In this document: piece by piece, positions 1-11,471 of the stretch
Numbering within the stretch: position 1 is the first letter of the stretch
Layout: every line of letters starts with the position of its first letter
From: Dillenia suffruticosa
Lineage: Eukaryota; Streptophyta; Magnoliopsida; Dilleniales; Dilleniaceae
Length of the DNA stretch: 64,000 nt
Direction: 5' to 3'
Assembly (NCBI GenBank): GCA_033439265.1
Contig: JAVTVX010000016.1
Location: 625,001 to 689,000 of the forward strand
Position numbers and translations under genes: made by a program
The notes under the pieces: generated by a model
Database searches by the model: none
What the model was told of the DNA's origin: nothing
The model's input: the letters and a program-made list of their open reading frames with translations, nothing else

Positions 1-1855
1 GAATAAATTTAACCTATATATCAAAATACCGTAAAGTATTCATCAATATCTATTTATTTTTTAAAATAATTCAAAAAATCTAAATAAACCAATATATATT
101 GATCATACAATCAAAAGACTAGCTTCATCCGTCTCTATTCAAAATATACATGCATAAGACCACATCGATCATTCAAATCCAAGTACATACACGATACCAA
201 TTCAGTCATTCCAATCAAATTCATAAAATATAAAACAAATCTCTTCTCAAAAAATCCAAACCAACTTAATCAAATATAATTCCCAAGTAAATTTTTCAAA
301 AATCAAATAACTTTTCAATATACATATTCAAAATCAAATGAAATTTAAGTCTAAAAATAGCAAAGATAATATTCAGTATAATTTTTCAGAAATAGTTACA
401 AAACTTACCTTTATTTGGGTTCGGTAAATATATCAACCAAAAGAAGAGTAGTATCCGAAATGAGTCCGACAAACAAGTTTATGTAAATCTAGCACTCCAA
501 AATCTTTTTTATTGTAGTCAAATACATTAATAATTATCATAAAAGTCAAGATTATTGACTAAAGTCAATCATTATCATGAGATAAAAATTTATATATTTA
601 ATATATCTCACATTTTCCAAACTTGGGGTAACCGAAATCATTGTTTTTAACAAAAGTTTACTATAACCTAAGACAGAACCACCAAAGAATTTGAGAAATT
701 TAAGTTCACAAATAACTCCAGTTTTGGCATTGAATATGGTGTTTTATTGTCGATACAACCAACTATCTCACGATATTATTTATAACATTTGGCCATAGAG
801 GTATCCCACGTGCTCGATTAACTCTCATGGTCTACTAACCCATCATGTCATTCCGTTGAGTGGCACCATGAAAAAAAATAATTAGTCAATTTAATAGGGG
901 TTCAGACTCTCACTCCAAACCAATACATGTACCATTCTATTTCAAAACATTTTACGTGGATATATAGCTATACAAATTTTATTTCGATTCATTAACGTCA
1001 AAACTTGCAATAAACATAGCATAATTTATTTTCAACATATTGAATACATAATTATATTAAATTTATGTATAGAGACATTCTACGCACAAAACATTTCAAA
1101 ATTCATTTTAAAATCATCTTAAAAAATCAAATAAAATATTTTACGCGTTTAAAATATAAGATACAATCCACTCATATTTTGAAAGAATCAACACTCTCAA
1201 TCCACATTTCAAAACTAAGTTAACCCCTCAAACTTTCAATTGTCTCAATTTACGATAATAAATACCATTTCCCTGTTAATTATAAATCGAATTTGGAGTT
1301 AATTGATTTTTTCCTAAATTTTCCTAACCCAAAGTTTCTAATATCATTAAATTTATGTACAAATCATTCTAATAAATATCATAGATCTAGAAAAATTATT
1401 TTTCATTAAATATTTCTCTCGATTTTATCATTATACAAACTCTAAACTTAAATCTCAAACTTAATTTTTCAAATTTCAACATAATAAGCCAAAAATATGG
1501 TAAAGTAATTCAAGTATAGTTAAGATGAGAAAATTATTTTAAATGGAGTTACCAATTTCATTTTCAAGTTGAATTACACAAAAATTCTAATATTTCTCTA
1601 TTTACAAAATCTCAAATTTTAACATATGTTGTAATTTTATTCAAAAATAACTCAATTATAAGTTAAAAAAAATTATCTTTATTGAAATTATCAATTTCAC
1701 TTGTCGTTGAATTATACAAAAATATTAAGTTTTTCTTTTTTTAGAAAATTCATTTCTCACCCTGGATCCATTTTTTAATGGATTTTGTTGGGAGTTTTAG
1801 AGAGGGTTTTCGCTTGATTTCACCGGCTCTTGAAGAGAGCAAAGAAAAGGGGTGA
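1..1855. other. AT-rich intergenic DNA, no gene seen
   Basis: No reading frame of useful length and no recognisable protein domain was found on either strand. The sequence is very AT-rich. A slightly less AT-rich patch near 680-860 could be an old repeat fragment, but I cannot assign it. The last 120 bases become purine-rich and lead into the Mutator-like insertion at 1865. Confidence 0.6.
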
Positions 1856-1864
1856 GGGAGAGAG
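1856..1864. repeat. Left 9-bp target-site duplication of MULE palindrome 1
   Basis: GGGAGAGAG immediately precedes the terminal inverted repeat and is repeated exactly at 4016-4024. Nine base pairs is the duplication length typical of Mutator-like elements. Confidence 0.9.
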
Positions 1865-2023
1865 GAGCAATGTACGAAAATGACCCATTTTTTAAAAAAA
1901 AATTTTAAAAAAACCTGAGGGGGAAAATATTTCCCCAAATAACCCGTATTTGTCGCGGGTTGGACCCGCGACCGTATTTGTCGCGGGTTCAACCCGCGAC
2001 AAAGCCACGTGTAGGCTGGGGAG

Positions 2024-2178
2024 GTTTCCGCGTCTTGGAAACGCGGAAACCTATTCCGCGTCTTGGAAACGCGGAAACCCTATTCCGCGTCTTGGAAACG
2101 CGGAAACCCTATTCCGCGTCTTCCAAACGCGGAAACCCTACCGCAAACCCTATTCCGCGTTTTGCAAACGCGGAAACC
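2024..2178. repeat. Minisatellite of TTCCGCG..CGCGGAA hairpin units, left arm
   Basis: About five to six units of roughly 29 bp, each built of TTCCGCG, a short spacer and CGCGGAA, so every unit is itself a small hairpin. The CG-rich units stand out against the AT-rich remainder of the arm. Confidence 0.85.
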
Positions 2179-3645
2179 CCACAAACACACGCCATTACCC
2201 CAACCCCATTCCCTCCCAAAAACGCTCGCTATTCCCTCCAAAAAACGCACGCCATTCCCCCCTCCAAATTGTTTTAATCTCCCAATTGTATTACCCCCTA
2301 ATTATTTTAATTCGATTTTTGTAATTATATTTAATTTCGATTTTTGTAATTATATCTAATTTAGACGATCCAAAATTATGTATTATAATAATTAAAATAA
2401 ATCAGGTTAGTTTGTTTTTATAATTTTATGAAAAATTATAAAATTAAAAAATAATTCTAAAAATTTTTAAAAATTAGAAAATAGTGACAAAAAATTCTCA
2501 TAATTGAAAAAAATTGTAACATTACAAAATATTAGTATTAGTATCTAAAAATTATATGTTAAGATTCATTATATTTTAATATATTATTTTTCATTTTTGA
2601 TTAATTTAATATAAAAATAATATCATATTGCATAAATAATCAAAATCAATAGAGTTTTAAAATAGAGAATGAAAAAAAAAACTATGATATATGTGTATTA
2701 TCTAAACAGTTAAAGTAAAATAACAATTTGAAAAAAAAAAAAACTAATTTCTTATAAAACAAAAAGGAGAGACGAAACAAATAAAATCCGAGAAATGAAC
2801 ATATATAAATGAATCGAATTATTATTAATATAATATATGATACAAAATACATAATATATAACTAACGTTGTCGTCGCCTTTTTGTATCATAACGTCTAAT
2901 ATCTAAATCTGTCCTGATATATGTAGTGTCGTCTTGGAACGATAAACCCATATCTATTATGTATTTTGTATATTATATATTTTGTATCCTATATTATATT
3001 AATAATAATTCGATTCATTTATATATGTTCATTTCTCGGATTTTATTTGTTTCGTTTCTCCTTTTTGTTTTATAAGAAATTAGTTTTTTTTTTCAAATTG
3101 TTATTTTACTTTAACTGTTTAGATAATACACATATATCATAATTTTTTTTTTCATTCTCTATTTTAAAACTCTATTGATTTTGATTATTTATGCAATATG
3201 ATATTATTTTTATATTAAATTAATCAAAAATGAAAAATAATATATTAAAATATAATGAATCTTAACATATAATTTTTAGATACTAATACTAATATTTTGT
3301 AATGTTACAATTTTTTTCAATTATGAGAATTTTTTGTCACTATTTTCTAATTTTTAAAAATTTTTAGAATTATTTTTTAATTTTATAATTTTTCATAAAA
3401 TTATAAAGACAAACTAACCTGATTTATTTTAATTATTATAATACATAATTTTGGATCGTCTAAATTAGATATAATTACAAAAATCGAAATTAAATAGAAT
3501 TACAAAAATCGAATTAAAATAATTAGGGGGTAATACAATTGGGAGATTAAAACAATTTGGAGGGGGGAATGGTGTGCGTTTTTTGGAGGGAATGGCGTGC
3601 GTTTTTGGGAGGGAATGGGGTTGGGGTAATGGCGTGTGTTCGTGG

Positions 3646-3858
3646 GGTTTCCGCGTTTGCAAAACGCGGAATAGGGTTTGCGGTAGGGTTTCCGCGTTTG
3701 GAAGACGCGGAATAGGGTTTCCGCGTTTCGAAGACGCGGAATGCCTATTCCGCGTTTCCAAAACGCGGAATAGGTTTCCGCGTTTCCAAAACGCGGAATA
3801 GGTTTCCGCGTTTCCAAGACGCGGAATAGGTTTCCGCGTTTCCAAGACGCGGAAACCT
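3646..3858. repeat. Minisatellite of TTCCGCG..CGCGGAA hairpin units, right arm
   Basis: Inverted copy of the minisatellite at 2024-2178, with one or two more units. The copy-number difference accounts for most of the length difference between the two arms of the element. Confidence 0.85.
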
Positions 3859-4015
3859 CCCCAGCCTGCACGTGGCTTTGTCGCGGGTTGAACCCGCGAC
3901 AAATACGGTCGCGGGTCCAACCCGCGACAAATACAGGTTATTTGGAGAAATATTTTCCCCCTCAGGTTTTTTTAAAAATTTTTTTTAAAAAATGGGTCAT
4001 TTTCGTACATTGCTC

Positions 4016-4024
4016 GGGAGAGAG
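4016..4024. repeat. Right 9-bp target-site duplication of MULE palindrome 1
   Basis: GGGAGAGAG directly follows the right terminus and matches 1856-1864 base for base. The target was an (AG)-rich tract like the one that continues downstream. Confidence 0.9.
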
Positions 4025-4336
4025 CGCCGAGAAGAAGAAAATGAGAGGGCATGTGTGTTTGTGAGCGCGAAAGAATGGGAAAGTAGGCCGGGGGGGGAGA
4101 GAGAGAGAGAGAGAGAGAGAGAGGGGAAACTTTCCCTTTTTTATTTTTTTGTTGTCTTTCTCGGTATTACACCCACGTTGAAAGTGAGGGGTAAAACCGG
4201 TATTTTAAGATACAGAGGATGTCAGCACAGATGACATGCATCGAATCAACACAAACACCATAAATAACGCCATTCCCCGAACCCTAATCTTTAGAGTCCA
4301 AGAGGAGGGAGGGAGAGGGAGAGAGGGATAGCCAAA
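4025..4336 (+). promoter_or_regulatory. Probable proximal promoter and 5' leader of the Clot gene
   Basis: This stretch holds an (AG)n microsatellite near 4092-4121, a telo-box-like AACCCTAA at 4280-4287 and a GA-rich leader just before the ATG. Telo-box motifs are common in promoters of plant housekeeping genes. No clear TATA box was identified. The Mutator-like palindrome ends only about 320 bp before the ATG, so more distal promoter sequence has been pushed 2.1 kb away. Confidence 0.5.
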
Positions 4337-6340
4337 ATGCCGGTGAAAATACTGGACGCGACCATAGGAAGCTTTGATCAAGTCTTTGAACAGTTCAGGT
4401 CAGAAGCACCCAAGAACAGAGCCAATCTCATTCTCTTTCTTGCCGACAAACTCCCTTCCACCTCTCTCAGCTGGTGTCCTGGTTGGTTCTCTCTCTCACA
4501 CACAATACCCATGTCTTAATTTTTGCCTACAGCAATACCCATGTTTTAGATTTTGGTTGTTGAGTCGAAAATCGGTTCACTACCTTGACATTATGCCACA
4601 GGTCACAGTGTTTGAGCCATTCGTTATGTTCCCAAACAGATGGTCCCATTTTGTAATACTTTTTCTTAATAATTTTAAAGCATAGCTCTTAATTTTCAAG
4701 ATACTTGATTTTTTTTTCTTTTTCGCTTGATGCTTATGTCCTTTTGTTGAATTTTTGTATTTGTAGTCTGAAAAGCAACAGAATTTAACCTTAAGGCGTT
4801 TTTAATCGATTTGGCTTTTTGCAGTTGTTGTGGGGTTTAATCCATCGGAAAGCGGAGACAGGCAAAAATTCAATATTATCATTTCTCTCTAATTTCTAGA
4901 AAATGTAATTTTTATTGAACTAAAACCCATATTTTTAGATTGTATAGCGAATTGGGGCCTGTAGATGGAGATTTAAGCAATGATTACCAAGCCAACCCTT
5001 GTGCAATCAGCATTGTGTATATTGCACCGTACTGGGAATTAGAAAAACTTTTAGGATTTGAAAATTCTTGTTGGACAAGGGTTCGGGATTAGAAAAATGG
5101 GAATAACCTCCTGTCCTGTCCTGTCCTATTGTTCCCGATCCTAATTCAGGAATTAAAGAGCCAACCAAGATTGAATGATGATTGGTGCTTAAGCAAAGAG
5201 GATGATGAGGATTGATTGGAACTTTGGAAGAAATTCACTTAGTTTCTTACCTTTGTTAAACTTGGCGAAACCAAACAGACCCATGTTTACTACTTATAGA
5301 CTAATTCAAATGTTCTTTTGAAGAACCTTAATGAGTAAGCTTGTTTAAAATTTTAATTGTTGGAATTCGAATGGGAGTAGTTGTTCAAGATTAGATTGCT
5401 GGTGAAAAAATGATTTGCATATTCATGGTGTTGACCCAACATCAAGGTGGTGGGAGATTACTCTCTAACTTTCTATTTATACACTCGCATGGTAACTTCT
5501 CTGACTATTCCCTAAAGTCAAATTTCATAGCATTCTCATTATAAAGGTATTGAGACAATTTCGCTTACAATCTGTAGCACAAATCGGGGTAAACAGAAAA
5601 TGCCAACCTTTACTTTAAGTAAAGAACTCGTTGGTCCTGTTTGTGCTACTTCTCATCCAAAGTTCAGTTGGGGAGGTGACTGCTGGGAAAATGTTGTAAA
5701 CTTGGGTTATGCATTTAATCTCTTTGTTTTGTTGCCAGAAGTTCCTTTGTTGTAGTGAAGTAACATATCTGGACATTCTTATTATAAGAATTTTCATAAC
5801 TGTCTGCATGAAAGTACTAGTTAAGCTGGTTCAATTTATGGATTGAAATGAATATGAATTATCTTGGAGTGTATCTTTGTGCTATCAATATCAATAGGAC
5901 CTTTGGAGATCTTCCAAAAATCTTACCTAGTTCGGTTCAACTGTTTTTATGTAATTCTGCTATGTGTTTTAAGTAAAAAAATAGTTGGGAATCCTAAGCA
6001 CTCCATCTTAGCTATTTATCCCTCTTCCTGATTTCTGTTTGTTATGCTAGTATTTTCAAGTATATGTATTGATTTCCCCTTCTCAGACTGCGTGAGAGCT
6101 GAGCCTGTGATATACAAGAAGCTGGAAGCATCCCCACATGAGATTGGCCTCCTGAGAGCTTATGTTGGAGATAGACCAACGTGGAGGAACCCGGCACACC
6201 CTTTGAGAATTGACTCGAGGTTCAAGCTCAAGGGAGTCCCGACACTTATACGCTGGGAAAATGAGGAAGTCAGAGGCCGCCTTGAAGATCATGAAGCCCA
6301 CCTAGAACACAAAATTGATGCTCTTATTGCTGACAAGTAA
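4337..6340 (+). CDS. Thioredoxin-like protein Clot (TXNDC17/TRP14 family), two exons
   Basis: Exon 1 is 4337-4481 and exon 2 is 6087-6340, separated by a 1605-bp phase-1 GT-AG intron. The spliced frame is 399 bp, 132 residues, the usual length for plant Clot proteins. The protein has one thioredoxin fold. The redox motif WCPDC falls at residues 46-50, and its aspartate codon spans the splice junction. The following CVRAEPVIYK, AYVGDRPTWR, SRFKLKGVPTL and GRLEDHEAH blocks are characteristic of the family. Members are cytosolic disulfide reductases related to mammalian TRP14. The ATG was chosen because it begins the conserved N-terminal beta strand and follows a GA-rich leader. No defect was seen. 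The gene stands alone between a MULE insertion and virus-like DNA. Confidence 0.93.
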
Positions 6341-7059
6341 CCTACTTCTATCTCATATTTGAGATTGCTTGGGGTGCGCTGGGTTTTATGTTGTCTCTGC
6401 TAGCAAATAATGTTGGGACTTAAGAAGTTGAATAATTCTTAACATGTCTTATCATGAAATACATTACATTTAGTTTGTTATTTCTTTCTTCTTGGCTTTC
6501 ATTTAATACCACTATTATCTTCCTCCCCCCCCCCCCCAAACAGAAAAGAAAAAAGGGGAAAAATGCTTCCCCAAACCATTTATGCTTTTACGAAGAGCAT
6601 CCCAGGTTAAGTCTTCGGAACTCTGGACTGCTCTTGTCCTAGGCATCTTTACATCCGTGCCAACTTTGAAGGCGGGATGTAGACTCCCCAATTCCTCCCC
6701 ATGTTCCCTCTTCCAAATCAAAACCCTAAAATACAAGGCAGTAATTATAATTCAACATGATCTTGCACCAATTGCAACATTAAACGAAAAGATTTTAGCT
6801 AAATTACTCAACCTAGGTCACCACCAATTAGAAGAAAAAAGGGGTTTTTTAGCCAAGAAGAAAGAGACAAACAAATAAGAATGAAATAAACAAAAATAAA
6901 ATTCTCTGCAAGATTTGAACCCTCCATCTTAAGTCCACCTAATCTGGACCCTCCAAAATTCCAGCCCAACTAAATTAAACAGAGTCGTCATATCTTACTG
7001 ATCACTGAGATATATAAACAAAAAAAAAAAAAAAAAAGCGCGGCTGTGTAGCAAAATTC
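6341..7059. other. 3' flank of the Clot gene with homopolymer tracts
   Basis: Contains the Clot 3' untranslated region, a poly-C run near 6523-6537 and a poly-A run near 7019-7037. No further gene was recognised; the short frames here are not supported by any domain. Confidence 0.6.
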
Positions 7060-7385
7060 GGACACCCCTCCTTGGTCGTCCATTATTATTATTATTATTA
7101 TTTTGCCACAGTTTTTGTTTCTTTTTTTCGTTTAGTCCTTGTCTTTTTTTTTTCGCCCAATTTCTTTTTTTAGGTCCTTGTTTGTTTTTTTTGCTCATTT
7201 CTTTTCGTTTAAATCTATCATCCTTTTGAGACATAGATTTTCCCTTTTGATTCTTTTGGCCCCACGGATAGTCATCTTTGTCCGTTCCATATATTTGGGA
7301 CCCAATTTTTTTTTTCAGTCCTTATGTTTCTTTGTTCATTTTTTGTTTAAATTTTTCATATTTTTGGAATGTAAATTCTGTAAAT
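7060..7385. repeat. T-rich dispersed repeat, copy left of the virus-like block
   Basis: Low-complexity T-rich DNA with recurring landmarks: a GGTCGTCCATT-like start, an (ATT)n run at about 7082-7104, TTTAG(G)TCCTTGT, GAGACATAG and CCCACGGATAGTC. The same landmarks recur in the same order at about 12590-12910. The two copies are clearly related but diverged, and they bracket the virus-like block. Confidence 0.65.
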
Positions 7386-9493
7386 TGATGGTTTTTTTTT
7401 TAGTGTAATTTGATATAAAACTTTCGGGTTTAACAATTCTAATTTATTATTTTTAAAGATTTCTACTTGTTTATCTATATCGGTTATTTTTTCAATACTT
7501 TCGATAACTTTTTTATCCTTTTTGGGTTTAAATAAAGTTAACATTTTACCAAAATTTATGTATTACTTTTGGTCTCTCAATGCCTTGAAATGTTGATAAA
7601 TTTAACTTTCCAAAACTAGAAATAAGGTTGTCTAATTTATTTGTTGTAGGTAGTAAAATGGTTTCTTTGTTATTGATAAGTGTAACTAGTTTTTGAATTT
7701 CTACAAGTTTTGTTTCAAGAATTTCTAATTTTGCTTGAAAAATAATATTAATTCCTGTAATAGTACTTTGAATTTGATCTATATGGTTTGAATGACTTAT
7801 ACTTTCAATTTTTAGAAAATCTAAATTTTTTACGATTTGTTCGAGATCTACGGGTGGAGCCATTTATAAGAGTACTTTTGTAAATTTATGATTCCAATTA
7901 TAGTGAAAATATTCTTGTAATTCTCTAAATCTAATTTTTCCATCACTAACTTTCGAAACTAAATACAAAACTATATTTAAAATATTAACTAAAGGTTGTT
8001 GTTCTTTTGTTTGATTAAAAATAAAATATTCATTAATTATTTCATTTTCTAAGTCTAACGGTGACATGTGAAAATACTTTACTCGATATTCGATATATCT
8101 ACAGGAAAGAAATTGTCATTAATTAAACTAAAAATAATCATCCAAATATCTGTTGCTTCCTTTTTGATTAGATTAAAATTTGGTGTCTGGACAAATGTCC
8201 AATATTCATAATTTTTGATTTCACTAATTAATCTTCCTATAGCGGCAAATAATGCTATATTTTTACATTGAGTTAATGTTGTCCTATTACAGTATCGTTT
8301 CATTTCGGCGTGGCAATCTAATGATAACTGTTTTTCTCGTAATGGTCTAATTTCAAAGTGACATTCCATATATTTCATTTCTAAATCTACTTCTTGTAAA
8401 GCTTTCTGACTTTCTTTTTCTGCCTTTTCTGGTTGCTTATCTCCCATTATAATGATTCTTTTAAAATATCCCAAATTATTAGATTATTATATTCTTTGTT
8501 TGTAAATAAGTTTTTTAAATCTACACGTAATTTTCTAATTTGATTTTCATTTTTATTATATTGATTACATCTATCAGGATAACAATTATGAGTGTTTTGA
8601 AGTTCTTCATATGTTTTAATTTGTTTCAATATGCGAGTCATTTCAGCTATTCTGTTGTTTTGACTAATTGTATTATTCATTAATAGAATCCTTTTCAGCT
8701 ACTTCGATTCTAGTTAACAATCTATCTATAAATATCATATCCAATATATCCTTAATTTCGTACTTTTCTTCATGCTTATAATATTGTGCTTCTAAGTGTT
8801 CCCTAATTAATTGTAAAACACAGTAACTATTATGATCTATAGGTTCTTTGTTAAACATTGCTTCAATTTTTCTAATGATTTTTTCATTTCGTCTAAAATA
8901 ACTACAACGTACTTTAAAATGTCTACATCTACACAAATTATTTTCATTTTGTAAATATTCTGTTATTCTTTCAAATCTTTTTTTAATTTTATCATCCATT
9001 AATCTACTTGAAAGAGTTCAGATGATTCTGCTATATCTATTTTCATAAGAAGTGTACTACAAGTATACCAGTTTTGAAAATTTGTAGGTGTGTTGTCTAT
9101 ATATTCATACAATTTTTGAACTAAATAATATTTAAGTAATGACAAACTTAAATACTTATCGTGATCTATGGAATTTTCTAAATTATCCATGTAATTGACT
9201 AAGTTCAAATTTTAATTGAACTAATTTTTGATTTATCTGATTTAATGTTTTCGTGTTTATATGCAACATAAAATGGTCATTTTTATTTTTTACTTGTTCT
9301 TTAAAATATTGTTGTCTATCGCGAAGTATTCTAATTTGATATTTAAGATTTTCAATATATCTCATAGTCTAAGTAAATTAAGTAAAACTGTTAATTTTAT
9401 ATCTATAGTCCTAATTTGTTCTTTTAACATCATTATTTGTAGACTAATATGTCTAATTATGTCTTCTTTTTGTTGAAATAAAATTAAGTTTTC
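7386..9493 (-). other. Fossil small-gene block of the virus-like element
   Basis: About eight consecutive minus-strand frames of roughly 60-130 codons follow each other with abutting or slightly overlapping ends, a layout suited to coupled translation as known for caulimovirids. Base composition is very AT-rich. The next-to-last frame, beginning at 7863, encodes about 105 residues with a long heptad-like region. The last frame, from 7544, is cut off at the element's edge and carries a basic patch followed by IYRIYIPKI. I recognise no enzyme in the block. Outside these family resemblances the functions are unknown. Confidence 0.5.
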
Positions 9494-9900
9494 ACCATTA
9501 ACAAATGTCACCAAAAACCTTATTCGGATACCAAAGCCATCATTTTTGACAAAATAACCCATGTGGGTCCCACCAAAATTCCCTTTACACATTTATTTTG
9601 ACAAATTTGGCTCTTTGGGCCCCACAGCATCCCCTTTTACACATTTCTCAACCATTTCTCCATGTTTTACCATATTCGGCGCCAAACAGAACCACCTTTC
9701 CTTGCCTATATAATGCTTCATTCGGCAAACATGGAAATCATCCGAAAATCATCAGAACATCAGAAAACCTCATCAGAGAAAATCACAACATCCTTCAGTT
9801 TCAAAAAACCCAAACCTCTCTTCGGACGACTCGAGGAAACATAACCCTTTCAACCACTGTGCAAAGAAACGTTTGATTGCTACTATTGAAAATAGCTGTA
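9494..9900 (+). promoter_or_regulatory. Virus-like promoter, copy 1
   Basis: TATATAA at 9707-9713 is followed by a long leader, and the upstream part holds GGGTCCCACC and GGGCCCCAC blocks. The structure resembles the large intergenic promoter of plant pararetroviruses. An AATAAA lies about 250 bases after the TATA box. The copy faces right, away from the small-gene block to its left. Confidence 0.55.
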
Positions 9901-10530
9901 AGTTTTTATTTATTGTAATTTCCGTTTATTATCAATGATAGCTTAACACAGCAAATTCAGGCACTAATAAACGCCTGAACAGGTGTTAGTATTGTGTTGT
10001 ATGTTTTATTTTGATATTCTATATCTGTGAAATTTGATTTAATCAGTATCATGTAACGCATGTTTTAAGTCATTTAAAACAGGAGAAGGTCTTTTCGATA
10101 GAACGCAGAACTATTGAATATAAACTGATCATCGGAATTTTAGGAGAGTCAAAGGTCAGGCAAAAGACAAATAGGTCGCTAAGTAAGTCCTCTTGATAGG
10201 CAATCAAAGACCGAAGGTGAGCCGTCATATCCCAAAACTTTCCAAAAAATTTTACAGTTTATCCGATATACTCTGTAGACATCTTTACACCGAGATCCGA
10301 ATCTGTTTTAAAGACCCAAAAGTCGCGTTAGAATCATGCTGAAAGAGTCAAATTCAATAGATATTTAACATAACTAGAAAGCATAGTTCATAATACTATA
10401 TCCAATTAAGATTAAAATATTAGAGTCTGAAATTTGTTAAAATCATTGTTTTTAAACCTCTAAAATAGAATTGCTTTAAAATATTCCAACAGCTAAACCC
10501 TTTAACCTCTTAGGTGAAATGACCAAGAGA

Positions 10531-10545
10531 AACCCTAAACCCTAA
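10531..10545. repeat. Two telomere-type CCCTAAA units in the loop of inverted repeat A
   Basis: AACCCTAAACCCTAA lies in the short non-repeated loop, at the edge of the right arm. This is the plant telomere repeat unit, which also occurs as a telo-box in promoters. Its place at a rearrangement junction may reflect end joining, but two units are too few to be sure. Confidence 0.6.
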
Positions 10546-11089
10546 TATTTTAACCTTAATTGGATATAGTATTATGAACTATGCTTTCTAGTTATGTTAA
10601 ATATCTATTGAATTTGACTCTTTCAGTATGATTCTAACGCGGCTTTTGGGTCTTTAAAACAGATTCGGGTCTCGGTGTAAAGATGTCTACAGAGTATATC
10701 GGATAAACTGAAAAATTTTTTGGAAAGTTTTGGGGTATGACGGCTCACCTTCGGTCTTTGATTGCCTATCAAGAGGACTTACTTAGCGACCTACTTGTCT
10801 TTTGTCTGACCTTTGACTCTCCTAAAATTCCGGTGATCAGTTTATATTCAATAGTTCTGCGTTCTATCGAAAAGACCTTCTCCTGTTTTAAATGACTTAA
10901 AACATGCGTTACATGATACTGATTAAATCAAATTTCACAGATATAGAACATCAAAATAAAACATACAACACAATACTAACACCCGTTCGGGCGTTTATTA
11001 GAACCTGAATTTACTGTTTTAAGCTATCATTGATAATAAATGGAAATTACAATAAATAAAAACTTACAGCTATTTTCAGTAGTAACACT

Positions 11090-11471
11090 CAAACGTTTTT
11101 TTGCACAGTGATTGAAAGGGTTATGTTTCCTCGAGTCGTCCGAAGAGAGGTTTGGGTTTTTTGAAACTGAAGGATGTTGTGATTTTCTCTGATGAGGTTT
11201 TCTGATGTTCTGATGATTTTCAGATGATTTCCATGTTTGCCGAATGAAGCATTATATAGGCAAGGAAAGGTGGTTCCGTTTGGCGCCAAATCTGGCAAAA
11301 CATGGAGAAATGGTTGAGAAATGTGTAAAAGGGGATGCTGTGGGGCCCAAAGAGCCATATTTGTCAAAATAAATGTGTAAAGAGAATTTTGGTGGGACCC
11401 ACATGGGTTATTTTGTCAAAAATGATGGCTTTGGTATCCGAATAAGGTTTTTGGTGACATTTGGTAATGGT
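11090..11471 (-). promoter_or_regulatory. Virus-like promoter, copy 2
   Basis: Reverse-oriented copy of the promoter with its TATA box at 11252-11258. Sequence upstream of it continues through about 11590, further than in copy 1, and includes a GGGGGGACCCACGG block shared with copy 3. Confidence 0.55.

Larger units (their letters stand above)
1865..4015. mobile_element. Non-autonomous Mutator-like element 1, a palindrome with ~1-kb terminal inverted repeats
   Basis: The left end starts GAGCAATGTACG and the right end finishes with its exact complement. The two arms (about 1865-2860 and 2953-4015) are near-perfect inverted copies separated by a spacer of about 90 bp. Flanking 9-bp duplications are exact (GGGAGAGAG). 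Each arm holds, from the outside in, an A/T-run terminus, two GTCGCGGGTT hairpins, a GC-rich minisatellite and a long AT-rich stretch. There is no transposase, so mobility would need one in trans. Open frames of 98-151 residues inside the arms are by-products of the minisatellite. The high arm identity suggests a fairly recent insertion, or arm homogenisation. It lies about 320 bp upstream of the Clot gene start; MULEs are known to favour 5' ends of genes. The superfamily call rests on duplication length and TIR size. Confidence 0.85.
9494..11471. repeat. Large inverted repeat A (promoter copies 1 and 2, tail to tail)
   Basis: The arms are about 9494-10425 and 10540-11471, roughly 930 bp each and closely similar, around a loop of about 115 bp. 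Each arm carries one promoter and its leader, so the two TATA boxes (9707-9713 and 11252-11258) fire towards each other. Confidence 0.85.

Noticed and set aside
1865-4015. Foldback element or MITE of another superfamily
   Set aside because: The exact 9-bp duplication and kilobase-long terminal repeats fit Mutator-like elements better than hAT (8 bp), PIF/Tourist (3 bp) or Tc1/Stowaway (TA).
3992-4234. 80-residue plus-strand frame before the Clot gene
   Set aside because: It starts inside the MULE terminus and runs through a GA microsatellite; it has no domain and overlaps the gene's leader.
6897-6990. tRNA or SINE suggested by a GGTTCAAATC box on the minus strand
   Set aside because: No A box at the right distance and no cloverleaf pairing. 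A similar isolated box near 30880-30950 fails for the same reason.
7386-9493. Bacterial, plasmid or organellar contamination as source of the small packed frames
   Set aside because: There are no ribosome-binding sites, composition matches the surroundings, and the block is joined to TATA promoters and flanked by plant-type repeats.
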